This document shows positions 1 through 9,698 of a DNA stretch of 54,193 bases, one piece after another. The DNA lies in contig JBAVGO010000189.1 of the NCBI GenBank assembly GCA_049684915.1, forward strand, positions 1-54,193, read 5' to 3'. Position 1 is the stretch's first letter, and every line of letters starts with the position of its first letter. The translations under genes and the position numbers were made by a program. The notes under the pieces were generated by a model, which worked only from the letters and a program-made list of their open reading frames with translations, did not search any database and had not been told where the DNA came from. This DNA comes from GWB2-37-7 sp049684915 (GTDB taxonomy: Bacteria > Bacillota > Clostridia > Lutisporales > Lutisporaceae).

Positions 1-252
1 GGTAGTACAAAAATGGCTAAGCTTACAATAAAGATGGATGTAGATAAAAAGCTAGTTGAACTTTTAGACTACAGAAAATCAGAAATAATTGATAAGATAA
101 ATCTAATAATGCGAGGAAAAACTGACCAAGACTTAGAAGGCGTTGAAGGACAGTTAAAGGTAAAAACTGAAATTCGCGATGCTATTAAAAAGATTATTTC
201 CACAGAAAAAAAGATTGAAGTATTTGTAGAAGAATTAATAGTGCAAGGATAA
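1..252 (+). CDS. fliL: Flagellar basal-body protein FliL, C-terminal part (5' end outside window)
   Basis: The reading frame is open from base 1 to the stop at 250-252, so this is the 3' end of a gene that starts upstream. The visible 83 codons have the FliL C-terminal pattern: a strand segment, then a helix with an EIIDKIN-type motif, a second helix with EIRDAIKKI, and the closing VEELIVQ, which corresponds to the usual VYFTEFVVQ end. FliL is a single-pass membrane protein that associates with the stator around the basal body. Its place directly before fliM is the usual one in Firmicutes. The ATG at base 13 is inside the domain and is unlikely to be the start. The assignment rests on this weak pattern and strong context. 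Confidence 0.75.
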   Translation, partial: GSTKMAKLTIKMDVDKKLVELLDYRKSEIIDKINLIMRGKTDQDLEGVEGQLKVKTEIRDAIKKIISTEKKIEVFVEELIVQG

Positions 253-283
253 TTTGATTTTGTTCTAAAGGGAGGTGACCAAA

Positions 284-1279
284 GTGTCCGAGGTTCTATC
301 CCAAAATGAAATAGATGCTCTTCTAAGTGCATTAAACTCTGGAGAGATTTCAGTTAGTGAGATTGAAGAGGTTAAAGAAGAGCGTAAAGTAAGAGAATAT
401 AATTTTAAGCTTCCGAACAAATTTGCAAAGGATCATACAAGAACTTTACAGATCATGCATGAAAACTTTGCCAGGCTGCTACAGACCTATTTGTCCGGAT
501 TTTTGCGCACTTTGGTTCAAATAGAGGTTATATCTGTTGACCAGTTGACTTATAATGAATTTACAAATTCCATGCCCAATCCATCAGTACTAGGAATAGT
601 AGATTTTTCACCATTAACAGGCTCTATTATAATACAGATGGCACCAAACACAGCTTTTGCAATGATTGAGAGGGTACTAGGTGGATCAGGTAATGCCTAT
701 GAAAGAGCAAGAGGTTTTACAGAGATAGAATTAACTTTAATGGATAAGATATTAGGACAAATGATAGCTTACATGAGAGATCCATGGAAAAATGTTATAG
801 ATCTTAAACCAAAGCTAAAAAAAATAGAAACAAATCCTCAGTTCACACAAATTATGTCTCCAAATGAGACTATTGCGTTAATAACTCTAAATGCTAAGGT
901 TGGCAATATTGATGGAATGATACATATTTGTATCCCTCATTTAGTAATAGAACCAATAATTCCGAAGCTAAGCACTAAATTTTGGTTTTCTGGAATTACG
1001 AAAGAAATTTCAAGTAATGAATTAAAGATAATAGAGAAAAAAATTGAAACCACACTACTACCTGTTACTGTAATATTAGGTGTATCAGAAATAACTGTAG
1101 GAGATTTTATTGAGCTGCGTGTTGGTGATGTAATAAGCTTAGATACTTCAGTAGGAGAAGATTTGAAGGTTCTAATAGGAAGTAATCATAAGTTTTATGG
1201 TAAACCAGGGCTTAAGAAAAATAGAGTTTCAGTAAAAATTATAAACACTAAAATGAAAGGAGATGATTTAGATGAGTGA
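284..1279 (+). CDS. fliM: Flagellar motor switch protein FliM
   Basis: This 331-residue protein is a C-ring component that binds phospho-CheY and sets rotation direction. The N terminus has the EIDALL motif (LSQNEIDALLSAL) used for CheY-P binding. A CheC-like middle domain follows with the LGGSG loop near residue 130, and a FliN-type SpoA domain occupies roughly residues 250-325. I chose the GTG at 284 because GGAGGTGA at 271-278 is a strong ribosome binding site six bases upstream. An in-frame GTG at 275 lies inside that site and is rejected. The stop overlaps the fliY start by 8 bases, which suggests translational coupling. Confidence 0.95.
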   Translation: MSEVLSQNEIDALLSALNSGEISVSEIEEVKEERKVREYNFKLPNKFAKDHTRTLQIMHENFARLLQTYLSGFLRTLVQIEVISVDQLTYNEFTNSMPNPSVLGIVDFSPLTGSIIIQMAPNTAFAMIERVLGGSGNAYERARGFTEIELTLMDKILGQMIAYMRDPWKNVIDLKPKLKKIETNPQFTQIMSPNETIALITLNAKVGNIDGMIHICIPHLVIEPIIPKLSTKFWFSGITKEISSNELKIIEKKIETTLLPVTVILGVSEITVGDFIELRVGDVISLDTSVGEDLKVLIGSNHKFYGKPGLKKNRVSVKIINTKMKGDDLDE

Positions 1280-2453
1280 TATGCTGTCACAAGAAGAAAT
1301 TGATGCGTTGCTTAGGGGAGATAGTGTAGTTCCTCAACCAGATTCATCTTCAGATACTCAAACAATTGTTCAAACGCTTACTGCTGAAGAAAAAGATGCT
1401 CTTGGTGAAATAGGAAATATAAGTATGGGTACTTCGGCAACCACCTTATATACCCTACTAAACCAGAAGGTTAGCATTACAACACCTAAAGTGGATGTTC
1501 TAACATTGGATGAACTTGCCGGTGATTATCCGATACCATATGTTGCTGTGCAAGTGGAATACAAGGAGGGTTTAGTAGGCTCCAATCTGTTGTTAATGAA
1601 GGAAACCGATGTAAAGATTATTACGGATTTGATGATGGGTGGAGTGGGTAATATAAGTGATGAGCCTATTTCGGATCTTCATCTTAGTGCAATAAGTGAA
1701 GCGATGAATCAAATGATAGGATCCTCATCTACTTCTCTTGCTGGGATGTTTAATAAAAGAATAGACATCTCTCCACCAAAAGCTTTCTCTATGCTTTCTA
1801 ATGATCTGTCAGTAATAAAGAATTATGTATCCGATGAGCAGGTTGTTAAAATATCTTTTAGAATGGAGATTGGTGATGTAATAGATAGTGAAATAATGCA
1901 AATATTACCTTTTGATTTTGAAAAGACCATGGTTTATAACCTATTTAACAATATGAACGTTACAAAACAATCACCGCCAGCTCAGACTAAGACTCATGAG
2001 TCAGTTCCTGCGGCACCAAAGCAACAACCAAAGGTTCAAATGAAGCCTACACAAAGCGAAGTCGTAGAATATGAACAAATAGATTATGAAGAACCAAAAA
2101 GAAGTCAGGCACCATTTAAAGATGAATCAAAAATGGTAAATGTTCAGCCTGTACAATATCAATCCTTTGAAGATACTCAATTATCAAATGAAAAAGAAAG
2201 CATCGCTATGATAAGAGATATTCCTTTGGAGGTTACTGTGGAGCTTGGAAGAACTAAAAAGCTTATAAAAGACATACTGGAATTTGGACCTGGTACTATA
2301 CTTGAGCTGGATAAGCTTGCAGGTGAGCCTGTAGATATACTGGTAAACGGTAAGTATGTCGCCAAAGGGGAAGTTGTTGTTATTGACGAGAGCTTTGGAG
2401 TTAGAATTACTGATATCATAAGTACATCAAAACGTTTAACAAAAATTCAATAG
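1272..2453 (+). CDS. fliY: Flagellar motor switch phosphatase FliY
   Basis: This 393-residue protein combines a second EIDALL peptide at the N terminus, a CheC-like CheY-P phosphatase domain and a C-terminal FliN domain (about residues 310-390, beginning IPLEVTVELGRTKK). Both CheC active-site helices are recognisable: EIGNISMG near residue 50 and EAMNQMIG near residue 145. A Gln/Pro-rich linker of about 60 residues joins phosphatase and FliN parts. In Bacillus, FliY replaces FliN in the C-ring and removes phosphate from CheY-P at the switch. No separate fliN is present here, which fits that role. AAAGGAGATG provides the ribosome binding site. Confidence 0.94.
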   Translation: MSDMLSQEEIDALLRGDSVVPQPDSSSDTQTIVQTLTAEEKDALGEIGNISMGTSATTLYTLLNQKVSITTPKVDVLTLDELAGDYPIPYVAVQVEYKEGLVGSNLLLMKETDVKIITDLMMGGVGNISDEPISDLHLSAISEAMNQMIGSSSTSLAGMFNKRIDISPPKAFSMLSNDLSVIKNYVSDEQVVKISFRMEIGDVIDSEIMQILPFDFEKTMVYNLFNNMNVTKQSPPAQTKTHESVPAAPKQQPKVQMKPTQSEVVEYEQIDYEEPKRSQAPFKDESKMVNVQPVQYQSFEDTQLSNEKESIAMIRDIPLEVTVELGRTKKLIKDILEFGPGTILELDKLAGEPVDILVNGKYVAKGEVVVIDESFGVRITDIISTSKRLTKIQ

Positions 2454-2480
2454 TTATTTTACTGTAAGGGGGATTAACAA

Positions 2481-2843
2481 ATGGCAAATGGAATTTTAAT
2501 AGTTGATGACGCAGCTTTCATGAGAATGATGATAAAGGATACATTATCTAAAAATGGTTTTGTTATCTGCGGAGAAGCAGAAAATGGATTGAAGGCTGTA
2601 GAGAAATTTAAAGAAATAAACCCAGACTTAGTAATAATGGATATTACAATGCCTGAGATGGATGGAATACAAGCAGTGAAAGAGATTAAAAAAATAAATC
2701 CTGCTTCAAAAATAATCATGTGTTCTGCTATGGGTCAGCAAGCTATGGTAATAGAGGCAATTCAAGCAGGAGCAAAAGATTTCATTGTTAAGCCTTTCCA
2801 ACCTGATAGAATTCTTGAAGCGGTGAAAAAGGCACTTGCGTAA
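2481..2843 (+). CDS. cheY: Chemotaxis response regulator CheY
   Basis: This is a stand-alone receiver domain of 120 residues with no output domain. The acidic pocket D9/D10, the phosphoacceptor D54 (IMDITMPEMDG), the T/S switch residue in MCSAMGQ and the conserved Lys in VKPF are all present. It is phosphorylated by CheA, encoded at 12459, and binds FliM and FliY, whose genes lie immediately upstream. The start has a GGGGG ribosome binding site, and 27 bases separate it from fliY. Placing cheY next to its motor targets is typical of Gram-positive motility operons. Confidence 0.95.
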   Translation: MANGILIVDDAAFMRMMIKDTLSKNGFVICGEAENGLKAVEKFKEINPDLVIMDITMPEMDGIQAVKEIKKINPASKIIMCSAMGQQAMVIEAIQAGAKDFIVKPFQPDRILEAVKKALA

Positions 2844-2858
2844 CAGTAAGGAGTAGAA

Positions 2859-3395
2859 ATGCATATGAAAGCATTTAGATATTTTATAATACCAGTGGGT
2901 TTTGTTTCAATTTTAATCAGTAATGTTTATGCTAATACATCAGTTTACTTAAAACCCTTTAGTTTTTTTATACTTCAAAGCGGCATAAATAGTTTTTTTA
3001 AAACAGTTTATTATTTAGTAATGTTTGCATTAATACTTGCTGCCGCTTATTATGTTACTAAGTTTCTAGCTCGGAAGGGTATGGTACAAGGTAGAACTAA
3101 AACTATGAAGGTCATAGAAAGTATGCCTTTAGGAGTTGATAAGAGCTTACACATAGTTAAAGTAGGAGCACAGTTTTTTTTAATTGGCAGTGCATCAAAA
3201 AATATGTTTATGATTAGTGAGTTGGAAAAGGACAAGCTTTTTCAAAATCAAGAGAATGAGGAAATTAATCTTGATGAAATTGAAAGCTGCGAAGACAGCA
3301 CTAGAACAAAGGATTTTGGAGCTTACCTAAGCTCAGCGAAGCAAAGTCTAAATAAACTAAAATCTATGGTAAGGGGTAGCAATGGCAATGAATAA
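2859..3395 (+). CDS. fliO: Flagellar biosynthesis protein FliO/FliZ
   Basis: The product has 178 residues. It has a hydrophobic N terminus that may act as a signal (residues 5-25), a second membrane span around residues 46-66, and a soluble FliO-like domain with the pattern MKVIESMPLGVDKSLHIVKVG. FliO assists assembly of the FliP ring in the flagellar type III export gate. The C-terminal 50 residues are charged and poorly conserved, as is common in this family. AAGGAGT lies 5 bases before the ATG at 2859; an ATG two codons further on is also possible. The gene overlaps fliP by 14 bases. Confidence 0.85.
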   Translation: MHMKAFRYFIIPVGFVSILISNVYANTSVYLKPFSFFILQSGINSFFKTVYYLVMFALILAAAYYVTKFLARKGMVQGRTKTMKVIESMPLGVDKSLHIVKVGAQFFLIGSASKNMFMISELEKDKLFQNQENEEINLDEIESCEDSTRTKDFGAYLSSAKQSLNKLKSMVRGSNGNE

Positions 3396-4155
3396 TAAAA
3401 AAATTTTATTGAAAGTCCTAGTATTTGCAATAATATTTGCAATGACTTTGTCTATAATTGTTTTGGCTGAGCCGTCGCTGCCAATACCCAAAATAGGTTT
3501 AAATATTGACACTGCAGATAATCCTGAGGATGTAGCATTAAGTCTGCAGATATTATTTTTATTAACAATTTTATCCCTTGCACCAGCTTTACTTATGATG
3601 GTTACCTCGTTTACGAGAGTAATAATTGTATTATCCTTTACCAGAAATGCATTAGGTACTCAACAAATGCCGCCAAATCAAGTATTGATAGGACTGGCGT
3701 TGTTCATTACTTTATACATTATGAATCCTGTAATTGTAGATATCAATGCAAATGCGTACCAACCATATATTAAAGGAGAAATTACACAAGAAGTTGCCAT
3801 TACTAAGGCTATGGATCCAATCAGGAATTTTATGCTGAAGAATGCACATGAAAAAGACTTGGCGTTATTCTTAAAGCTAGGAGAAAACGCTCAACCTATA
3901 AACTCTCAAGACATTCCTAATACAGCATTGATACCTGCTTTTATTATCAGTGAATTAAAGACTGCCTTTATAATTGGCTTTTATTTATATATACCTTTTA
4001 TCATGATCGATATGGTAGTAGCCAGTACTCTTATGTCAATGGGTATGATGATGCTTCCGCCAGTAATGATATCTCTGCCTTTCAAGCTTTTGTTGTTTGT
4101 AATGGTGGATGGGTGGAATTTGATTGTAAAAGCTCTAGTTACGAGCTTTCAATAG
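3382..4155 (+). CDS. fliP: Flagellar export gate protein FliP
   Basis: This 257-residue polytopic protein forms the core of the flagellar type III export gate with FliQ and FliR. An N-terminal cleavable-type signal (hydrophobic residues about 8-28 ending near VLAEP) is followed by the conserved MVTSFTRVIIVLSFTRNALG segment, then GTQQMPPNQVLIGLALF, and the C-terminal helices with IDMVVASTLMSMGMMMLPP. All are diagnostic for FliP/SctR. The length matches the family. The ribosome binding site AAGGGG lies within the end of fliO, and the two genes overlap, so expression is probably coupled. Confidence 0.96.
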   Translation: MAMNNKKILLKVLVFAIIFAMTLSIIVLAEPSLPIPKIGLNIDTADNPEDVALSLQILFLLTILSLAPALLMMVTSFTRVIIVLSFTRNALGTQQMPPNQVLIGLALFITLYIMNPVIVDINANAYQPYIKGEITQEVAITKAMDPIRNFMLKNAHEKDLALFLKLGENAQPINSQDIPNTALIPAFIISELKTAFIIGFYLYIPFIMIDMVVASTLMSMGMMMLPPVMISLPFKLLLFVMVDGWNLIVKALVTSFQ

Positions 4156-4170
4156 TAAAGGGTGGTAGTT

Positions 4171-4440
4171 ATGAATCAAGAGATGGTTATTGATTTGGGA
4201 GTAGAAGCTATTAGGGTAGCTTTAATGGTTTCCGCCCCAATATTGTTGCTGGGTCTATTAGTAGGTCTTATCGTAAGTATTATACAGGCGACTACTCAAA
4301 TACAGGAAGCTACCCTTTCGTTTATACCAAAGCTTATAGCTATTGCTTTGGCTTTGTTGATTTTTGGGCCTTGGATGATGAACATGATGTACAGTTTTAC
4401 TGTAAATCTGTTTGAAAACATTCCAAACTATATTAAGTAA
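4171..4440 (+). CDS. fliQ: Flagellar export gate protein FliQ
   Basis: This 89-residue protein has two membrane spans and the FliQ signature: an N-terminal IRVALMVSAPILL segment, GLIVSIIQATTQIQEATLSFIPK across the turn, and a closing FGPWMM. It is part of the FliPQR export channel. I set the start at ATG 4171, placed 7 bases after AAAGGGTGG, rather than the GTG at 4162, which lies inside the ribosome binding site. The resulting length is the usual FliQ length. Only 15 bases separate it from fliP and 3 from fliR. Confidence 0.95.
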   Translation: MNQEMVIDLGVEAIRVALMVSAPILLLGLLVGLIVSIIQATTQIQEATLSFIPKLIAIALALLIFGPWMMNMMYSFTVNLFENIPNYIK

Positions 4441-4443
4441 GCC

Positions 4444-5229
4444 ATGAACGATATATTATATATATTAATGGATAAATTTACTGTATTTATACTTGTTCTA
4501 GTAAGAATGAGTTCTTTATTTGTTATAACTCCTGTATTTGGAAGCAGAAATGTACCTGGTTATTTAAAGATTGCCTTTGCTTTTTTCTGTAGTATCATTT
4601 TAACTACCTTGTTAAAAGATGTAACTGTAGAATATGTAAATCTCTATGGATATGCGGGCTTAATCTTAAAAGAGCTTGCCATAGGCGTAATATTAGGTTA
4701 TACAAGTAATCTTGTGTTTTCTGCCTTGTATGTTGCAGGACAGATTATTGATACTCAAATAGGCTTTGGCATGGTAAACGTACTAGATCCAATGCACGAT
4801 ACTCAAGTGCCTTTAACAGGAAATTTTATGTATATTATCAGTTTGGTATTTTTCCTAATGATAAATGGACATCATATACTGCTTACAGCATTGTTTAAAA
4901 GCTATAATGTTCTTCCTATAAACAGCTTTGCTTTTAATGATGTACTTTTTAACAATCTACTTAATGTTTTTTTTGAAACCTTTGCAATAGGCTTCAAAAT
5001 AAGCATACCAATTTTAGCTGCATCATTACTTACTGAGGTTGCATTGGGCATATTAGCAAAGACTGTTCCACAAATGAATGTATTTGTAGTAGGTATGCCC
5101 CTTAAGTTAGGGGTAGGTATACTCACATTTATTGCTATGATACCTATGCTTATAAGCACTTTGAATGTAATGTTTGACAAAATGTATGGCTATATATATT
5201 TAATAATAAAAAGTATGGCTAAAGGGTGA
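4444..5229 (+). CDS. fliR: Flagellar export gate protein FliR
   Basis: The product has 261 residues with about six membrane spans. FliR family features include the N-terminal VLVRMSSLFVITPVFGSRN segment, GYTSNLVFSALYVAGQIIDTQ and the GFGMVNVLDP motif around residues 110-120. It completes the FliPQR channel and contacts FlhB. The start follows the fliQ stop by three bases with no clear Shine-Dalgarno sequence, so translation is likely coupled to fliQ. In some clostridia fliR and flhB are fused; here they are separate, 5 bases apart. Confidence 0.94.
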   Translation: MNDILYILMDKFTVFILVLVRMSSLFVITPVFGSRNVPGYLKIAFAFFCSIILTTLLKDVTVEYVNLYGYAGLILKELAIGVILGYTSNLVFSALYVAGQIIDTQIGFGMVNVLDPMHDTQVPLTGNFMYIISLVFFLMINGHHILLTALFKSYNVLPINSFAFNDVLFNNLLNVFFETFAIGFKISIPILAASLLTEVALGILAKTVPQMNVFVVGMPLKLGVGILTFIAMIPMLISTLNVMFDKMYGYIYLIIKSMAKG

Positions 5230-5234
5230 TATAG

Positions 5235-6326
5235 TTGTTAGAATTTGAGTTCATTATCAACCTACAGCTTTTTGCTGAAGAGAAGACTGAGTCTGCTACT
5301 CCTAAAAGAAGGCATGAAGCGAGAGAAAAAGGTCAAGTAGCAAAAAGTAGAGAGCTTGTAACAGCAGTACTTTTGTTAGCAACTTTTCTAGCAATGAGGA
5401 TTTTTGCAGATAGTATTATAAAAAATCTCACAGATATGCTTAGGTTCTTTATTAGCTCTCCTGTAGAAATAGAAAATGCAGTAAAGATGAGCGATTTGAC
5501 AAAAATATATATATATTGCGTATTAGTGTTTGCGAAGGCAATGGCACCAGTACTTATGATTACTGCTTTGGTGGCAATCGTTGCAAATTATCTACAAGTA
5601 GGTTTCATGTTTACTTTAAAGCCTCTTATACCTAAGTTTAATAAGTTAAACCCTATAGAAGGTTTTAAAAATATAGTATCAAAGAATGCATTTGTTGATT
5701 TTTTAAAGTCTATGATGAAGGTTGCTATCATAGGGTATATCATTTTCAATTATTTAAAACAGAATTTCGTTGTTATACCGAAGCTTTTAGCTATGGATAT
5801 GATGGCTACTGCCAGTTTTATTGGCAACACAATAGTTAATACAGGGGTAAGAGTTTCAATAGTATTATTTATATTAGCAATTTTTGATTATGGCTACCAA
5901 TTCTGGCAGTTTGAAAAGAATTTAAAAATGTCAAAACAAGAAATTAAAGAAGAATATAAGATGTCAGATGGAAATCCTCAGATAAAAGCAAAGATTAGAG
6001 AAAAGCAAAGACAAATGTCTCTAAGAAGAATGATGACTGAAGTGCCTAAGGCAGATGTAGTAATCACGAACCCGACCCATTTTGCTATTGCAATAAAATA
6101 TGATGCTAGTAAATCCGAGGCACCAATGGTGATTGCTAAGGGCAAGGATCTAATAGCACAGAAGATAAAAGAAATAGCTAAGGAAAATAAAGTACCAATA
6201 GTAGAGAATAAGCCTTTAGCACAGGTCTTATACAAAACAGTTGATATAGGTGGAATGGTGCCTGCAGAACTATACAAGGCAGTTGCAGAAGTGCTTGCAT
6301 TTGTTTACAACTTGAAGAATAAGTAA
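5235..6326 (+). CDS. flhB: Flagellar export switch protein FlhB
   Basis: This 363-residue protein has an N-terminal membrane domain of four spans and a cytoplasmic autocleaving domain. The NPTH cleavage motif is at N279-P280-T281-H282, between N and P as in all active FlhB proteins. FlhB switches export specificity from rod/hook to filament substrates. The N terminus (LQLFAEEKTESATPKRRHEAR) is the canonical FlhB start and supports the TTG at 5235, placed about 7 bases after AAAGGG at 5221. TTG is an uncommon initiator here. Confidence 0.95.
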   Translation: MLEFEFIINLQLFAEEKTESATPKRRHEAREKGQVAKSRELVTAVLLLATFLAMRIFADSIIKNLTDMLRFFISSPVEIENAVKMSDLTKIYIYCVLVFAKAMAPVLMITALVAIVANYLQVGFMFTLKPLIPKFNKLNPIEGFKNIVSKNAFVDFLKSMMKVAIIGYIIFNYLKQNFVVIPKLLAMDMMATASFIGNTIVNTGVRVSIVLFILAIFDYGYQFWQFEKNLKMSKQEIKEEYKMSDGNPQIKAKIREKQRQMSLRRMMTEVPKADVVITNPTHFAIAIKYDASKSEAPMVIAKGKDLIAQKIKEIAKENKVPIVENKPLAQVLYKTVDIGGMVPAELYKAVAEVLAFVYNLKNK

Positions 6327-6351
6327 TAAATTTAGCAAAGGAGGATGACCT

Positions 6352-8379
6352 ATGGGAAAATATGGCGATGTAATTGCAATAGGTATAGTCGGAATAATTT
6401 TAATGATTATAATACCACTGCCCAGCATAATGCTTGATGTAATGCTAACATTGAATATTTCACTTTCAATTGTCATCTTTCTTATTACAATGTATATTAA
6501 AGAGCCTTTGGAGTTTTCTGTTTTTCCAACTATGCTATTAATAACTACTTTATTTAGAATATCTCTAAACTTCTCTAGTACTAGACTGATACTGGGAAAG
6601 GGCGATGCAGGTGATGTAATAGATACCTTTGGAAACTTCGTTACCGGAGGTAATATGGTAGTAGGAATAGTAATGTTTTTAATACTTGTAGTAGTACAAT
6701 TCATGGTTATTACTAAGGGTTCAGAAAGAGTTGCAGAGGTTGCAGCAAGATTTACATTAGACGCTATGCCTGGAAAGCAAATGGCCATTGATGCAGATTT
6801 GAATTCTGGACTTATAAATGATCAACAGGCGAAAGAACGCAGAAAGAAGGTACAGCGTGAAGCTGACTTCTATGGAGCAATGGATGGAGCTAGTAAGTTT
6901 GTAAAAGGCGATGCCATAGCAGGTATAATAATAACTATTATTAATATAGGTGCAGGTTTTTTTATAGGTATGTTTCAAATGGAATTATCGGCAGGAGAAG
7001 CTGCAACTAAATTTATGATTTTAACAATCGGAGATGGTCTTGTAAACCAGGTACCAGCCTTATTTATATCTGTTGCAGCCGGCATGGTGGTTACAAGAGC
7101 AGCCTCTGAGTCAAATCTTGGAACAGATGTAATTAAGCAATTGTTTTCACAGCCTAAGACATTATATTTTGCAAGTGCAATTTTGTTTATATTAGCATTT
7201 ATAGGGTTACCTCCTGTACCTAACATTATTTTAGCAGTAGTTTTATCTTTTGTTGCATATACCCTACAAAAGACTTTAAAGGAATCTGAACGTGAAGAGG
7301 AAATAAAGGCTCAGGATATAGAGGTAGAAGAAATTAGGAAGCCAGAAAACGTAATGACGTTGCTACAGGTAGATCCTATTGAGTTAGAGTTTGGATATGG
7401 GATAATACCTTTAGCTGATGCAAATCAGGGAGGCGACCTACTTGATAGAGTGGTAATGATAAGAAGACAGTGTGCCCTAGATTTAGGAATGATAGTTCCG
7501 GTAATAAGACTAAGAGACAACATACAGCTTAAACCTAATGAATATATTATAAAAATTAAGGGTATAGAAGTTGCAATGGGTGAGCTCATGTTTGACCATT
7601 ATATGGCCATGAATCCCGGCACAGCAGATATTGAGCTGGAGGGTATAAAAACCATAGAACCAGCCTTTGGATTACCGGCAGTATGGATTAGCGAGGATCA
7701 AAAGGAAAGGGCTGAAATGCTGGGTTATACAGTAGTAGATCCGCCATCCATTGTTGCAACACATCTTACAGAAATTGTTAAGATTCACGCCCATGAGTTA
7801 CTAGGAAGACAAGATATACAAAAGCTTGTAGATAACTTGAAGGAATCATACCCTGCCTTAGTGGATGAGGTAGTACCTAAAATGCTTTCTATTGGTGAAA
7901 TACAGAAGGTACTTGCAAATCTCCTAAAGGAGAGTGTCTCAATTAGGGATATGGTTACTATTATGGAGACCTTAGCTGATTATGCACCTATGACCAAGGA
8001 TTCTGATATGCTTACAGAATATGTTAGACAAGCCTTGAGAAGGAGCATTACGAAGCGCTTTATTATAGATAATAAAGCAAAGGTTATAACCTTAGACGCA
8101 GCTTTGGAGCAAAGCATAATGGATGCAGTACAGCAAACAGAGTACGGTGCTTATCTGAACTTAGATCCACAAAGAATTCAAGACATATACAACAGTCTGT
8201 CAAGGGAAATACAAAAATTTTCAAACATTGGAGAACAACCATTGGTTTTGGCATCACCTGTTGTTAGGATATACTTTAAGAAGCTGACAGAGCAGGTAGC
8301 TCCAGGACTTACTGTACTTTCATACAATGAATTGGATCCAGCAGTTGAGGTACAATCAATAGGAGTGGTGAGATTATAA
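6352..8379 (+). CDS. flhA: Flagellar export protein FlhA
   Basis: This 675-residue protein has about eight N-terminal membrane spans (to roughly residue 310) and a large cytoplasmic domain that docks export substrates and chaperones. The conserved FHIPEP-like stretch between spans is present around the segment RFTLDAMPGKQMAIDADLN, with GAMDGASKFVKGDAIAG after it. Length is normal. AAAGGAGGATG is a strong ribosome binding site. The stop codon overlaps the first base of flhF (TAATG). FlhA forms the nonameric ring of the export gate together with FlhB and FliPQR encoded just upstream. Confidence 0.96.
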   Translation: MGKYGDVIAIGIVGIILMIIIPLPSIMLDVMLTLNISLSIVIFLITMYIKEPLEFSVFPTMLLITTLFRISLNFSSTRLILGKGDAGDVIDTFGNFVTGGNMVVGIVMFLILVVVQFMVITKGSERVAEVAARFTLDAMPGKQMAIDADLNSGLINDQQAKERRKKVQREADFYGAMDGASKFVKGDAIAGIIITIINIGAGFFIGMFQMELSAGEAATKFMILTIGDGLVNQVPALFISVAAGMVVTRAASESNLGTDVIKQLFSQPKTLYFASAILFILAFIGLPPVPNIILAVVLSFVAYTLQKTLKESEREEEIKAQDIEVEEIRKPENVMTLLQVDPIELEFGYGIIPLADANQGGDLLDRVVMIRRQCALDLGMIVPVIRLRDNIQLKPNEYIIKIKGIEVAMGELMFDHYMAMNPGTADIELEGIKTIEPAFGLPAVWISEDQKERAEMLGYTVVDPPSIVATHLTEIVKIHAHELLGRQDIQKLVDNLKESYPALVDEVVPKMLSIGEIQKVLANLLKESVSIRDMVTIMETLADYAPMTKDSDMLTEYVRQALRRSITKRFIIDNKAKVITLDAALEQSIMDAVQQTEYGAYLNLDPQRIQDIYNSLSREIQKFSNIGEQPLVLASPVVRIYFKKLTEQVAPGLTVLSYNELDPAVEVQSIGVVRL

Positions 8380-9698
8380 TGAGGGTAAAAAGGTATGTAG
8401 GTGAAACTGCACAAGAAGCAATGAATAAAGTAAGGCTAGATCTTGGTCGCGATGCAATAATATTAAATACAAGAAAAATTAGAAAAAAGGGCTTAGCAGG
8501 CATTTTTTCTAAACCCCTTATTGAAGTAGTTGCAACTATTGATAATGACATAACAAGCAAGCCGGCAAGATTGGCACAAGAAAAGGCAGTTATAAATGGC
8601 TATAAAAGAAATCCAGAGCAAGAGTATGATGCATCAAGCTTTATAAGCGAACTAAATGCTACACTAAATCAAAGCAAGCAATCTACTCAACCTATTGCTA
8701 ACAGCTTCAATGTAGAGGCAAATGAGGAAATTTTATTTGCTGTGCAGCAGCCAATACAAGCACTTAAAAAAAATATTTCTGAAGCGAATAATACAGAGCT
8801 TATTGAAAATTATAACCCTGCACAAATCAATGAGTTAAAGGACATGATAAGCAAGGTTTATGATGCAGTTAAGCTCGATTATGAAAGCAGTAAGCTATCA
8901 GAAGTATCAAAGACTTTTTTAGAGAAGCTTGAACGAAATGAAGTAGATAAAGTCATTCTTAATGATCTAAAGGAAGATTTAATTGAGCGCCTCGGTATTG
9001 AGGAACAACAAGACTCAGATGCTGTAAGAATGATTATTTATGATATTTTAAACAGCTATATAAAAGACCCTGAGCCATTTTCAGACAGTAACGGCAGACG
9101 AGTAATTGTTTTTATTGGCCCTACTGGCGTTGGTAAGACAACCACGTTAGCAAAGCTGGCCGCAAACCTAGTATTAAATGAGAAGAAAAAGGTAGGACTT
9201 ATTACTTCTGACACATATAGAATTGCTGCGGTAGAGCAGCTTAAGACTTATAGCGAAATAATAGGGATACCTTTATCAGCAATTTATTCCTCATCAGAGA
9301 TATCTGGTGCAATAAACAGCTATAAGGATAAGGACATTATTTTGATAGATACAGCTGGTAGAAGTCATAAGGATCAATATCAATTAATGGAACTAAAGTC
9401 ACTGCTAAAATTTAATACAAATTTTGAGATATATCTTGTTATTAGTGCGACTACTAAATTTTCTGATTGTATCGAGATAATAAAAAGTTATAGTTTTCTA
9501 GATGATTATAAGCTATTGTTTACAAAACTGGATGAAACATCAACTATAGGTGTACTTTTAAATGTTGCCTATATTACGAAGAAAGCAATTTCTTATATTA
9601 CTACAGGACAAAGTGTTCCAGATGATATAGAAATAGCTGATAAAGAGAAAATCATTAATAGTTTAATAGGAGATTATAAATATGAAAGATCAAGCTGA
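8379..9698 (+). CDS. flhF: Flagellar SRP-like GTPase FlhF
   Basis: This 439-residue protein has an N-terminal basic B region with the family start VKRYVGETAQEAMNKVRLDLG, a variable Gln/Asn-rich linker to about residue 190, and an NG GTPase domain. The P-loop GPTGVGKTTT is near residue 250, followed by DTYRIAAVEQLKTY and the DTAGRSHKD switch. FlhF is a homologue of Ffh/FtsY that sets flagellar position and number together with FlhG. It shares one base with the flhA stop and overlaps flhG by 17 bases, so the three are probably translated together. Confidence 0.95.
   Translation: MRVKRYVGETAQEAMNKVRLDLGRDAIILNTRKIRKKGLAGIFSKPLIEVVATIDNDITSKPARLAQEKAVINGYKRNPEQEYDASSFISELNATLNQSKQSTQPIANSFNVEANEEILFAVQQPIQALKKNISEANNTELIENYNPAQINELKDMISKVYDAVKLDYESSKLSEVSKTFLEKLERNEVDKVILNDLKEDLIERLGIEEQQDSDAVRMIIYDILNSYIKDPEPFSDSNGRRVIVFIGPTGVGKTTTLAKLAANLVLNEKKKVGLITSDTYRIAAVEQLKTYSEIIGIPLSAIYSSSEISGAINSYKDKDIILIDTAGRSHKDQYQLMELKSLLKFNTNFEIYLVISATTKFSDCIEIIKSYSFLDDYKLLFTKLDETSTIGVLLNVAYITKKAISYITTGQSVPDDIEIADKEKIINSLIGDYKYERSS

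Noticed and set aside
6270..6788. 172-codon open frame on the minus strand over flhB/flhA
   Set aside because: It lies opposite conserved membrane-protein coding sequence and has no binding site or family resemblance.
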